This document shows positions 42,688 to 52,600 of a stretch of DNA of 64,000 nucleotides, in pieces. The stretch is from NCBI RefSeq assembly GCF_024496085.1, contig NZ_CP101751.1, positions 3,286,001 to 3,350,000 of the forward strand. Direction: 5' to 3'. This DNA is from Flavobacterium cerinum (GTDB taxonomy: Bacteria > Bacteroidota > Bacteroidia > Flavobacteriales > Flavobacteriaceae). Position 1 is the first letter of the stretch. Each line of letters opens with the position of its first letter. The notes beneath the pieces are model-generated. The model was not told the origin of the DNA. It saw only the letters and a list, made by a program, of their open reading frames with translations, and made no database searches. The position numbers and the translations under genes were made by a program.

Positions 42688-44046
42688 ATGTCAAAAATAG
42701 CAATAGTAGAAAATGGTGCCGTATATGAAGGATACGACAACATAAACGCAGTCGATTGGTGTAGTCCGTCCTTTTTAGGGTGTAGTGCTTGTGTAACAGC
42801 CTCAGCCGTAAAAGGGACAGTAACCATTATCGTCGGATTAAGAACCCCTTTCGGAAATGTAAGTAAAGCTTTTAATCTTAATGCAGATGTAAGCTACACA
42901 TGGCAGCCTTTATCGAAATTTAAAATCACAATCAACATCACTAACTTTAATGAAGCCGGTGGTGTTTTTAGTTTTGATATGGGACTAAATCCTTGTATTG
43001 ATATACCGTTATTAGGATGGAAATGTTTTGTATTTAATCAGCATTTTGATGTTCCGTTACTTCTTACCGGTATCCAAAACGATATCGACGACAGTCAATT
43101 TGCCAGTGTTCTGGCTTTCCATTCCGGAAACGGATTTAACGATGCCAGCGGTTCGTCTTTATTAAAAGGTGATATTTACAACGATTACCTGAATCAGAGT
43201 AACGTTGTTGTTACAATACCTCCTTTCTGCGGACCAACCATGCCTTGTATACCAACCATGCCTCAGATCTGTAATGTAACGAATACTAACATACCTACGA
43301 TTCCCGTAGCGTCTTGTATTCCGATACCTACAAGACAATGTGTTCCAACAATCACTTCGTGTGTAACCGGAATACCTTTTATTTGCAGAGGTGCTGCAAC
43401 CGATTATCCGACTACTTTACTACCGGGTTGTCAACACGTTACTACACTGTTACCGGGATGCCAGTCGGGCGAAACACTGGACATGCAAACCAATGCAAAC
43501 GATATACCAACACTTCCGGTAGCTTCTTGTATTCCGACAAGACAGTGTGTACCAACAATTACATCTTGTATTACAGGAGTACCGTTTATTTGCAACAGTA
43601 TCGCGCAAGGTGGCTATCCGACTACTTTATTGCCGGCTTGTCAACATGTGACAACACTATTACCGGGTTGTCAGTCCGGCGGCGTAAAAGGACTACAGGC
43701 TAATGCTAATGAAAGTGCCGCAAATACAGCTGCGATTCCGACACTTCCGGTAGCTTCTTGTATTCCGATACCGACAAGACAATGTGTACCGACTATCACA
43801 TCTTGTATTACAGGAGTACCGTTTATTTGTAACAGCATCCCACAAGGTGGTTATCCGACTACCTTATTACCGGCCTGCCAACATGTAACGACTTTGTTAC
43901 CCGGTTGTCAATCCGGCGGTGCACAGACTGAAAATGCAGCTGTACCAACACTACCGGTGAGTCAATGTGTAAATACCGCTTCTTGTTATCCGACATTATC
44001 TTGTCTTCCGACAATTAGCTGTACCGGAATTCCATTTGTTTGTTAA
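42688..44046 (+). CDS. Thr/Pro/Cys-rich repeat protein, candidate multi-core lanthipeptide precursor
   Basis: A 452-residue protein unlike any family I know. Residues 1-180 form a non-repetitive, probably beta-sheet region with five Cys and no signal peptide. Residues 202-260, 273-330 and 350-409 are three near-identical units of 57-60 residues, each with six Cys. A partial fourth unit (419-452) has five more. Each unit has the order PVASC, TRQC, TITSC, PFIC, TTLLPxCQH, TTLLPGCQS. Most Cys have Thr or Ser two to six residues ahead, as needed for (methyl)lanthionine rings. Linkers are Asn/Ala/Glu-rich. It is followed by kinase, HopA1-like and LanC-like genes. Alternatives: a disulfide-rich surface protein. 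Substrate role is inference from context. Confidence 0.7.
   Translation: MSKIAIVENGAVYEGYDNINAVDWCSPSFLGCSACVTASAVKGTVTIIVGLRTPFGNVSKAFNLNADVSYTWQPLSKFKITINITNFNEAGGVFSFDMGLNPCIDIPLLGWKCFVFNQHFDVPLLLTGIQNDIDDSQFASVLAFHSGNGFNDASGSSLLKGDIYNDYLNQSNVVVTIPPFCGPTMPCIPTMPQICNVTNTNIPTIPVASCIPIPTRQCVPTITSCVTGIPFICRGAATDYPTTLLPGCQHVTTLLPGCQSGETLDMQTNANDIPTLPVASCIPTRQCVPTITSCITGVPFICNSIAQGGYPTTLLPACQHVTTLLPGCQSGGVKGLQANANESAANTAAIPTLPVASCIPIPTRQCVPTITSCITGVPFICNSIPQGGYPTTLLPACQHVTTLLPGCQSGGAQTENAAVPTLPVSQCVNTASCYPTLSCLPTISCTGIPFVC
43291..44043 (+). repeat. Three-and-a-half tandem coding repeats of the putative precursor
   Basis: Units at 43291-43467, 43504-43677, 43735-43914 and a partial one at 43942-44043. 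DNA copies differ at many third codon positions while the protein stays nearly identical, so the repeat is maintained by selection on the peptide. Confidence 0.85.
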
Positions 44047-44062
44047 TACTACTTTGTTTTCT

Positions 44063-44090
44063 TTACCGCAGGGCCTAAACCCTGCGGTAA
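44063..44090 (+). terminator. Strong intra-operon hairpin (attenuator-like)
   Basis: A perfect 11-bp stem (TTACCGCAGGG / CCCTGCGGTAA) with a 6-nt loop lies in the 69-base gap between the precursor and the kinase gene. It lacks a long T tract (ttcttt follows), so it may terminate partially or protect the precursor mRNA. Confidence 0.65.
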
Positions 44091-44115
44091 TTCTTTAACC
44101 CTAACTTCCCTGATT

Positions 44116-45213
44116 ATGCAAATAACACCTGAAAACATATACCGCTTTTTACACAAACGCCAACTTATTGACAGTGCTGCCGTTGTAAAGGGAAATTTTA
44201 CGGTACTACCGGCCAATACCCGAAATAGGATTTTGAAAGTAATAATTCAAAAAGAAAATTCAGTATTTGTTAAGCAAATGGAAAAAGATCCGGTTTCTGT
44301 AAGTCAGTTTCAAAGGGAAATAAATGCCTATGCTTTATTTAAAAATAATCCCGAGTTTTCAAATCTGGCAAGCCTTGTCCCCGATCTGCTTGATTATGAT
44401 GATGACAATATGATTTTAATTACACGACTATTGCCTGATGCCAAAAACGTATACGAGTATTATATGCTCTCTCAAAATTTTGATACGAACCTTGCCCGAG
44501 AGCAAGCCAATATACTAGCTGCCTGCCATATTAAACCCAATACCAACACCGATATTTCCGGCTTTCCGAAAATCTTACCCTGGGTACTCCGGTTGGATCA
44601 ATTTAATGCTTCTGATTTTTTTGTAGGCAACCAGGCCAGTACCGAAATAATACAATTGATTAAGGATAACAGCATTTTACAAAACGCACTTATCGATCTG
44701 GCTGCTTCCTGGGATTATACGCATCTTATTCACGGTGATATCAAATGGATCAATTTTCTGGCTGTAGCCAACAACGATACAACTGTTACTCAAAAACTAA
44801 TTGATTGGGAACTGGCCGACATTGGCGACCCGCTTTGGGATGTAGCCGGACTTTTACAATCGTACATTTCAGTATGGGTTTTGGGCTTCGACAATAATAA
44901 TCCTTACAGCAACGAACTTCCGGATTATATGAAACCTTTTGATATGAAAAAATTACAACCTTCCGCTCAGGCATTCCTTCAGGAGTATGTAACATTACAA
45001 CAATATCCCGAGGAATATCACAGCTATTTTTATGATAAAGTAATGCGACTCATGGCAGCCCGAATCATTCAAACCAGTGTTGAAGGCACTACTTACAACA
45101 GTAAAATTGATGCTAATTATATGCGTTGTATTCAACTGGCTTTCAACATCATGAAAAACCCAATGGCCGCTCTTGACGAGCTGTTTAATATAAAAATGTT
45201 TCACCATGTTTAA
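44116..45213 (+). CDS. APH-like phosphotransferase, putative lanthipeptide kinase (LanK/TvaC type)
   Basis: A 365-residue protein-kinase-like-fold enzyme of the aminoglycoside phosphotransferase type. The catalytic loop is LIHGDIKWINFL (HxDxxxxN) and the metal-binding stretch is LIDWELADIGDPLWDVAGLL. The N-lobe has VFVKQMEKDP for the ATP-binding Lys. In lexapeptide, pristinin and thioviridamide pathways an APH-like kinase phosphorylates Ser/Thr of the precursor. Here it is directly followed, with an 8-base overlap, by a HopA1-like gene, exactly that pairing. A resistance-type aminoglycoside kinase is unlikely in this context. Confidence 0.8.
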   Translation: MQITPENIYRFLHKRQLIDSAAVVKGNFTVLPANTRNRILKVIIQKENSVFVKQMEKDPVSVSQFQREINAYALFKNNPEFSNLASLVPDLLDYDDDNMILITRLLPDAKNVYEYYMLSQNFDTNLAREQANILAACHIKPNTNTDISGFPKILPWVLRLDQFNASDFFVGNQASTEIIQLIKDNSILQNALIDLAASWDYTHLIHGDIKWINFLAVANNDTTVTQKLIDWELADIGDPLWDVAGLLQSYISVWVLGFDNNNPYSNELPDYMKPFDMKKLQPSAQAFLQEYVTLQQYPEEYHSYFYDKVMRLMAARIIQTSVEGTTYNSKIDANYMRCIQLAFNIMKNPMAALDELFNIKMFHHV

Positions 45214-46156
45214 CAATAAAACAATAGTAAAAGAATTATCCCGGCTAATTGATCAGATCAAAATAACGGAAACGTATATCGATTTCAGAGGAAAAAAGCA
45301 CCTTATCACTAATGGCAATACCATTACACTACTGACCAATTTGCTCTATTCGGGATGCTATATGCTAAAAGAAAAATACCAATCGGAATCCTTAAACTAT
45401 CCGGAGCCGTTTAAGGAAGATAATACTGATTTTATCAATCTTCTTTCACAAAACAATCAGAGCCGGGAAACAACAGAACCGGGATGGAAAGTGAACGATA
45501 CCTATCCTAACGGTTATATTGCGATCAGTAGAAACTCCGAAAACAGAATCACTCCATTATCTGCTATAAAGGCACAAGACCCTGAAAAACAAACCGTTTC
45601 CGTATTTTTCCCGAAAGAAGACCGATACCGGCAACCTACTTTTTATTATGCTTTTAGCAATACATTTATCGATACGTCAAAAAAACTGGTTCGCATTTAC
45701 TGGAATATTACTGACAAAGGTGCGCCGGTATTACTTCATACCATTACAACAACGTTAAACCACTATAATATCCCGTTTCTTTTTAAATGCCTGAATCGTC
45801 CCGATCTCTATTTTCGTCGTGATGCCGCTGTTTTATATCTGGATGATGATCATATGCCTCTAATGACACTTATTCTTCCGGAAATAGCCAAAAAAGTAAA
45901 AAACTATCTGGAAGATGATGTTCCGCTTTTCTCGTTTCGTTACAGCAAAGGGATTGGTATCGCTGAAAATCCGGGTATTCAGGAAAGCTTTGGTATGAAT
46001 CGGATGACTTTGGTAGCCGAAGCAGTACTTCAGGCCACTTTAAAACAATCCGCTAACGATGTAACCATCCGGGAAATTGCCGCGGCATTTCAAAAAAAGG
46101 GTATTAGCCCATCTGCCCCACATCTCAATAAAGGATCAAAAATCCTGTTCAATTAA
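45206..46156 (+). CDS. HopA1-like protein, putative phospho-Ser/Thr lyase (LanY/TvaD type)
   Basis: A 316-residue soluble protein. I assign it to the HopA1 effector family from its overall pattern: an N-terminal helical part, YPNGYIAISRN, then KLVRIYWNITDKGAPVLLHT, then FLFKCLNRPDLYFRRDAAVL, then VPLFSFRYSKGIGIAENPG, then FGMNRMTLVAEAV. Conserved Lys, Arg and Tyr in these blocks fit a phosphothreonine-lyase-like site. HopA1-domain proteins eliminate phosphate from phospho-Ser/Thr to give dehydro-amino acids in class V lanthipeptide and thioviridamide biosynthesis. The overlap with the kinase gene supports a joint enzyme. Confidence 0.75.
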   Translation: MFNNKTIVKELSRLIDQIKITETYIDFRGKKHLITNGNTITLLTNLLYSGCYMLKEKYQSESLNYPEPFKEDNTDFINLLSQNNQSRETTEPGWKVNDTYPNGYIAISRNSENRITPLSAIKAQDPEKQTVSVFFPKEDRYRQPTFYYAFSNTFIDTSKKLVRIYWNITDKGAPVLLHTITTTLNHYNIPFLFKCLNRPDLYFRRDAAVLYLDDDHMPLMTLILPEIAKKVKNYLEDDVPLFSFRYSKGIGIAENPGIQESFGMNRMTLVAEAVLQATLKQSANDVTIREIAAAFQKKGISPSAPHLNKGSKILFN

Positions 46157-46167
46157 ACCTAAACATT

Positions 46168-47385
46168 ATGACCCCTACTAATAAAGATATTTACCTTGAC
46201 ACCGCCTGGGATATAGCCTGCGAGCTTATGAAAAGTGCTATATGGCATCATGATTCCTGTACCTGGCAAGGTTATTCCATGGAAGCCGTTAACGGAAAAT
46301 ATGAAGGCATTATTAAAACTTTCGGACCTGATATTTATTCCGGAACATCCGGTATTGCTTTATTTTTAACGGCCTTATACTCGGAAAAAAAAGATCCTGT
46401 TTTACTCAAAACAATCAAAGGTGCTGTTTCTCAAATCCAATCCATTATGGCAGATGCTCCTAATCATGGTTTTTACTCCGGAAAACCGGGCATAGCCACT
46501 GCATTGATCAAAATCGGAAAAACATTAAACAAAAAGGAATGGGTTAAAGAAGGGATTACTTTACTTGAAAGTATCCCTGTTACTTCATTACAATCGTATG
46601 AAATAGACGTTATCAGTGGCGCTGCCGGTACGATTCCGGTACTTCTGGATGTTTATAAAACGTATCATAAACCGATACTTCTGGAAAAAGCAAACGCACT
46701 TGGTTTGTTATTATATAATTCGGCTGAAAAAAATAAGGATATATGGTCCTGGGCAACTGTTCCTTCTCAAAAAAATCTGACCGGTTTTTCTCATGGATCA
46801 TCCGGTGTTGCATTAGCACTGCTCCAATTACATGAGGCTACTCAAAATCCGCAGTTTCTGGAAGGTGCCGTAGGCGGTTTTAACTACGAACGACAATCCT
46901 TTGATGCTGTTCAGCATAACTGGCCTGATTTTAGAGACGGTGTGACCACATCGCTAGGCAATGTTTGCGGTATGGCCTGGTGTCATGGTGCACCGGGTAT
47001 AGCACTATCCCGACTAAAAGCCAATCAGATAAAACCGGATACGGCTTTTAAACAGGAAATGCACATTGCTCTTTCGACTACAAGAGATAATTTATATCGC
47101 AATCTGATAGATAATCTTAACAACACTAATTATTCGTTATGCCATGGTATTGCCGGTAATGCTGAAATATTAATGGATTGCGGTACCGAGCATTATTCGT
47201 TGGCCGAAACGGTTGGTAAAGCGGGTATTTATAAATATAAAGACAACCGATTGCCCTGGCCAACCGGTGTTAATTCCGGACAATATACGCCGGGACTTAT
47301 GATGGGAATTGCAGGAACCGGCTATTTTTATCTCAGACTTTTTAATCCGGAAAAACACAAATCACTTTTGTTGCCGGGATGTTAA
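46168..47385 (+). CDS. LanC-like lanthionine cyclase
   Basis: A 405-residue alpha/alpha-toroid protein. Repeated Gly-rich motifs mark the inner helices: IYSGTSGIALFL (56-67), FYSGKPGIATALI (102-114), GFSHGSSGVALALL (206-219), WCHGAPGIALSRL (271-283), LCHGIAGNAEILM (324-336). The zinc ligands are all present: Cys 272 (WCHG), Cys 325 and His 326 (CHG), matching Cys-Cys-His of NisC. LanC adds Cys thiols to dehydro-amino acids. Eleven bases after the HopA1-like gene. Last gene of the cluster; its C-terminus reads LLLPGC, similar to the precursor repeat. Confidence 0.88.
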   Translation: MTPTNKDIYLDTAWDIACELMKSAIWHHDSCTWQGYSMEAVNGKYEGIIKTFGPDIYSGTSGIALFLTALYSEKKDPVLLKTIKGAVSQIQSIMADAPNHGFYSGKPGIATALIKIGKTLNKKEWVKEGITLLESIPVTSLQSYEIDVISGAAGTIPVLLDVYKTYHKPILLEKANALGLLLYNSAEKNKDIWSWATVPSQKNLTGFSHGSSGVALALLQLHEATQNPQFLEGAVGGFNYERQSFDAVQHNWPDFRDGVTTSLGNVCGMAWCHGAPGIALSRLKANQIKPDTAFKQEMHIALSTTRDNLYRNLIDNLNNTNYSLCHGIAGNAEILMDCGTEHYSLAETVGKAGIYKYKDNRLPWPTGVNSGQYTPGLMMGIAGTGYFYLRLFNPEKHKSLLLPGC

Positions 47386-47698
47386 TAAATTCCCTTTTAA
47401 CAGTCGTTGAATAACCCGTTTTTAAAAATTATTATATCAGGTAATCGTTAAAGTAAATTTACTATACGGTTACCTTTTTTCTATAATAATCCTATTTTTT
47501 TCGACTGCTATTCGTACGCTCCCTAACCGGTAACCGCTGTAACCGCAATAGCGCTCCGCCTTTCACCTATAAAACTGAATTTCAATACTTATATACAAAA
47601 AATACTGAATTTAATAAATATTGTTAGATAAAATTAGTTTATGTTTTTTATTACAAAAAAATGTTAATTTAGGGAGCCCAATAATAATTCTCTAGTCT
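47386..47698. other. Intergenic region after the RiPP-like cluster
   Basis: 313 bases without a gene. It contains the cluster terminator at 47439-47480 and an AT-rich promoter region. The latter includes TAATTTAG near 47664, one mismatch from TAnnTTTG, upstream of the T9SS protein gene. Confidence 0.5.
47439..47480 (+). terminator. Terminator of the RiPP-like operon
   Basis: An outer stem AGGTAA(t)CGT / ACG(g)TTACCT encloses an inner palindrome GTAAATTTAC and is followed by six T residues. Confidence 0.7.
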
Positions 47699-49579
47699 AT
47701 GAAATTTACAGTCCGAATAGTATCATTCATAAGTTTACTACTCCCGGTGGTAGCGCTATATTCTCAAACTCCAGGAGGAATTGCCAAACCTACATTATGG
47801 ATAAAACAACAAGACAATCTCATTGCGAAAAAAACAGATACCTCACATTATTTTAATTTTAATCCGAAATATAGAATCGAGGGTAAAACTTCAAATGACT
47901 ATAAAAATAAACTCAGCAACCGCTATTCGTTATTTCTCGTATTCCGATCGGAAGAAAAAGAAGAAATGTCGGTGGCAACTCTTAAACTGGGAAGTCAAAC
48001 CACTACAATTTCAAATAAAAAAGTAGCAACCGACAAAAGCCTTGACTTTAAAAAAGTAAATGCCAAAAACGGAATTGTACTGAGTTACTTCGTCAGTCAG
48101 CAAAACAACGGAAAAAAGACGCCTAATTCCCTGACTCTGGACAACCTGAAAAGCTTAACCAATGCTACTTCCGGACATGACTTAATGGAACTTTTATATT
48201 ATCCTAAAGTACTAAACGCTTTAGAAAAGAAAAAAGTAGAATCCTACCTTTCTGTAAAATACGGAATTTCATTACTGAGCAATACGGATTACATCGACTC
48301 CTACAACAATAAAGTATGGGATTATGAAAAGAATTCCGATTTTAACAATCGAATTACCGGTATCGGAAGAGACAATAACTCCGGATTATACCAAAAACAA
48401 TCCGGAAATGCTGAAAAAGAAGGCTTGTATATCGGTTATGGTACTATCGATAGTACCAATGCAGCCAACAAAACGCAGATTGCCGACAAAACGTTTATGC
48501 TATGGGGTGATAACGGCGGGAGTACGGCTCTGAAAAAAAACAAAAACGAGGCCGGTATCAGTAAAATAAAACGAATCTGGAAAACGCAAAATACGCCATC
48601 GGATTCTATTTCGACAACCGTTCTGATTCATCCGAAACAAATGCAGATGGATCAAAAAACAGAGAATCAGGAAGAAATATGGTTAGCTGTAGCTCCAAAC
48701 GATTCGGGTAATTTCGATTATACTACAGCTAATTATTATCGGCCAATAGCCACAAAAGAAGCCACTTTATACTATAAAAATGTTTTTTGGGATACTGACA
48801 AAAGCGGAGGTGACTTGTTTACGTTTATCAAAGCACCGTCATTTTTTGTCGTTTACGATGTTATGGAACCGAACTGTGATTTAGCTCAGAACGGTAACAT
48901 AAAACTAAAAATTAACGGCGGACAAGCTCCTTTTTCAATCCGAATTCAGGCGACAAATTACGCCAAACATTTTACAACAGATCTGGATCGTCTGGATCTG
49001 AAAGATATTCCGAATGGTCAATACAATGTTAGTATTACCGACAGTAAAGGTCGTACTCAAACGGATTTAATCGAGATGACGACAATAGCGGAAACCGATT
49101 TATCAGTGGCTTCGGAATGGTACCTGGATAAAAACAATGAAGTCGAACTTTTCCCGATAACACCGCATCAGGATGACTATACTTATGAATGGTCGTTTAA
49201 CAATGGTATTGTATCCGATAAAAAGCGATTTACAGCAACTGAAGCCGGTTCTTATACTCTTCTGGTTAAAAACAGTAATGGTTGTACAAAATCGTTTCCG
49301 CTAAAAGTAAAGGCTCAAAATGATTTATCGGAAGGCAATCTGATGTTATATCCGAATCCGATATTATCCGGCCAGCCTTTTACGCTGCGTTTTGCTTTAC
49401 AGGAAATAAGTGATGCCGAAATCCTGACATATGATCTGAACGGTAAGCTACTTCGTTCTAAAAACCTCAATGCGATTAAAAATCTGGAATATCAGGATAC
49501 GTTATCGGCTACCGGAACCTATCTGATTATCGTCAATCTGCAAGGCACATCTAAAGTCATCAAATTAATTGTAAAATAA
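47699..49579 (+). CDS. T9SS type A sorting-domain surface protein
   Basis: A 626-residue exported protein. A signal peptide (VSFISLLLPVVALYSQ) is followed by a LamG/DUF8202-like N-terminal part (PTLWIKQQD, LFLVFRSEEKEE, GHDLMELLYYPKVLNALEKK, VESYLSVKYGI). Two Ig/SprB-like modules come next, one with IKLKINGGQAPFSI. The C-terminal type A sorting domain starts LMLYPNPILSGQPF and ends SKVIKLIVK. The protein should be exported across the outer membrane by the type IX system and anchored to the surface. Its stop is 43 bases before the RHS giant, so the two are probably co-transcribed. Confidence 0.87.
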   Translation: MKFTVRIVSFISLLLPVVALYSQTPGGIAKPTLWIKQQDNLIAKKTDTSHYFNFNPKYRIEGKTSNDYKNKLSNRYSLFLVFRSEEKEEMSVATLKLGSQTTTISNKKVATDKSLDFKKVNAKNGIVLSYFVSQQNNGKKTPNSLTLDNLKSLTNATSGHDLMELLYYPKVLNALEKKKVESYLSVKYGISLLSNTDYIDSYNNKVWDYEKNSDFNNRITGIGRDNNSGLYQKQSGNAEKEGLYIGYGTIDSTNAANKTQIADKTFMLWGDNGGSTALKKNKNEAGISKIKRIWKTQNTPSDSISTTVLIHPKQMQMDQKTENQEEIWLAVAPNDSGNFDYTTANYYRPIATKEATLYYKNVFWDTDKSGGDLFTFIKAPSFFVVYDVMEPNCDLAQNGNIKLKINGGQAPFSIRIQATNYAKHFTTDLDRLDLKDIPNGQYNVSITDSKGRTQTDLIEMTTIAETDLSVASEWYLDKNNEVELFPITPHQDDYTYEWSFNNGIVSDKKRFTATEAGSYTLLVKNSNGCTKSFPLKVKAQNDLSEGNLMLYPNPILSGQPFTLRFALQEISDAEILTYDLNGKLLRSKNLNAIKNLEYQDTLSATGTYLIIVNLQGTSKVIKLIVK

Positions 49580-49622
49580 TCCGTTTCACGCTTCTTCTAA
49601 CCCTTTTTAAGCCCCATCCATT

Positions 49623-52600
49623 ATGTCAGAAAGATACTTCGGAATAAACAAGAAAATTGTAAAAACAGTACACGGAATCATGCTATTTGCCATGCTGCAC
49701 AGTAGTTTTGTCGCACCGGCCCAGCAGTTACTCTTTGCTTATTTAGACATACAGTCGGAAGCAAAATCTATAACTTCTAAACCCGCAATAAATCCGGTTT
49801 CCCAAAAGGATGCTAATCGTGCTGTCACTCCTGCTCTATCACAACCAAAAGAAGCACAAACAATCAAACGTCTTACCAATACGGAAGCTGTTGTTATCGA
49901 TAAAACCGAAGCTATTTCGGATCCGGAAAGAAAAGAAAAAGCAGCGTTAATTGGAACTTCAAACGAATTTCCGTTGGATGATCCTTCCGACAACTTATTT
50001 AAAATTGAAATCGATAAACAAAAATTAAGTGCAAACGACAGAGTATTTCTAACCTATGATCTTTATGGTGTTAGCGATCTGAACGGTGTTTCAAGAAGTA
50101 TTAACGACCGACTTTCGACCGGCGGATATATGATTAAAAAACAAAACGGATGGTCACAACAAACAGAAGAACTGGATCCGTCCTGGCTGGAAGAAGGCAG
50201 TAATAAAATCATGTTTAACACTCCCAAAGGTGCCAATCATACTTATAAAATCAAGAATGTCGCCTTTAAAATTGAAAAGGGAGATGCGAATCTGCTTCCG
50301 AAAATAGTGATCCAAACCAAAAACATACAGTATCAAAAAGACAATACAATTTATATAAAAGGATTTGTAAAGTCCGATAAAGCCATTAAAAAGATACTGG
50401 CAGGAAAATCACAACTGGAAGTTCGTTCAAACGAATTTGAAGGTTTCATAACACTTGATAACAAAAATACTGTCAACCCTTTTATAACAATAACGGCTTA
50501 TAGCGCTGAAGGCTCCGTTGCCAATGAACTTATTTCAATTGATCATCTTACAGAAGCCGATGCTATACTGACCATCGAAAAAGAACAAAGCACCGGTAAC
50601 TTCGATGCAAAAGCATTTACCCCGTTGACCTTTTCGGTTTCCGATGCCAAACTAAGACTATCCGACAGTAGTATGGCGGTTACTAAAACCATATCCATCA
50701 GCGCTTTGCGAAAAGTCGACATTGCTCCTTTAGCATCCGGAATGATTAATGTGACCAAAGGCGAAACAGCCTATCGTTTTCTTCCGGACGGAATGAAGTT
50801 TAACAAACCGGTAAAAATTGAAATCGCTTATGATCCGCTTTTACTTCCATCCGGATATAGTCCGAAAGATATCAAAACATTTTATTTCGATACCGACTCA
50901 AAACATTGGGTAGCTGTAAAAACGGATAGTATCGATTATAAAAATCATATTATAATTGCCGAAACGACCCATTTTACGGATTATATCAACGGAATCATTC
51001 AAGCTCCGGAAAGTCCGCAAACCGCTTCGTTAACGCCTACTACAATGAGTGATATAAAGGCAGCTGATCCATCGGCACAAATAACATTGATCAGTCCACC
51101 GCAAGCGTCTCAGAAAGGAGATGTTAATCTTGCTTATCCTATCAAAATTCCGGCCGGTAGAAACGGTATGCAACCGCAACTGACTGTTCAATATAACAGC
51201 GAATCCGGTAATGGCTGGCTTGGAAAAGGATGGGATTTGAATCTGCCCGCATTAAGTATTGATACCCGTTGGGGAGTTCCGATATTGGATAAAGTCAAAG
51301 AAACGGAAATTTATTCCTTAGGCGGAGAACAACTTATGTTTCCGGATAATTACCTGCCCAATCGCCATCAGAATGTCGGTAATCTTATTACGACTGAACA
51401 ACAGGATCGTAATAACAGCGGCACTAAAATCTTTGCAACGCGAAAACAAAGTTTTTCCAAAATTGAACGCTTCGGTACTTCTCCTAGTACTTACTACTGG
51501 AAAGTAACCGGTACTGATGGGGTTATCAGTTGGTATGGCGGTAAAACAAGTGTTGATCCTAATGCCGTGGTATATGCAGCCGGCGGAATTGTACATTGGG
51601 CATTATATATGACAGAAGATACCTATGGTAATAATGTCCGCTATTATTATGATAATTATACCATAAGCAATCAAAATGGGATAAACAGTAATTTAAATGG
51701 CGGTGTTGTTTTTAATCCTTCCCGGATCACTTATACCGGAAAAGACGATCAGGACGGTAATTATGAAGTACAGTTTATCAATGAACAAAACATTACACGA
51801 ACCGATATCAATATCAGCGCGCGATTAGGTTTAAAACAAATTGAACCTTACCGACTGGATAAAATTGATGTTTTGTATAAAGGGGCTACCATTCGGTCTT
51901 ACAAGCTTAATTATACAAACGGAAAGCTTGGCAAATCATTATTAAAAACGATGTCGGAATTAGATCGTGACGGCAAACTGTTTTACAGTCATACCTTCGA
52001 TTATTACAATGATATCGCACAAGAGAACGGAGATGTTTATTTTAATGCAGGTATTGATCATAATATATGTAATGATGAATATGTCCCTTGTATTGATACC
52101 GACGGCGATGGCATTTGTGATGAAAATGACAATTGTCCTGATATTCCCGGAACCCATGCAAATAACGGATGTCCGGGTAATCCGAATACACAATGTGCAG
52201 AAGTATCGTTCCCGGTTCCGCTAAAAGATATTGTATACCGTTATAAGCTGGATTCTCCTTATCATGGCGGACTTGATTATAATGTATGCAACTTTATTCC
52301 GGTGAGAATTAAAAATTTCCGAATCGGTAATAATGCTCCGATAGCCGCGAATAATCTGTATCTGACACATTATACTCCGGCCGGTATTACCAATCTTTGT
52401 ACCGCTACGCAAGAGGAAACAACCGCTATCCGAAACAGCAATTTTGACGCTGATGCCACACAATGGTTTACGCAGCTTTTTAGCGGTATGAATGTGAGCA
52501 ACGTTCAGGCCGTAAATAAATCCGTTTTATTAAAAATGTTCCGTGATAATCAAAACAATCTGGTACGCGACACCTATTATCAGTTTGAACTGTCCCTGCT

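Noticed and set aside
42688..44046. Ordinary disulfide-rich adhesin or metallothionein
   Set aside because: There is no signal peptide, sorting domain or CxC metal pattern, and the neighbours are lanthionine-type enzymes. Not fully excluded.
44116..45213. Aminoglycoside resistance gene
   Set aside because: The APH fold is real, but overlap with a HopA1-like gene and a LanC gene points to peptide modification rather than drug resistance.
52095..52160. EF-hand calcium protein domain
   Set aside because: The DTDGDGICDENDNCPD run is a thrombospondin type 3-like repeat embedded in the RHS shell, not a separate EF-hand protein.
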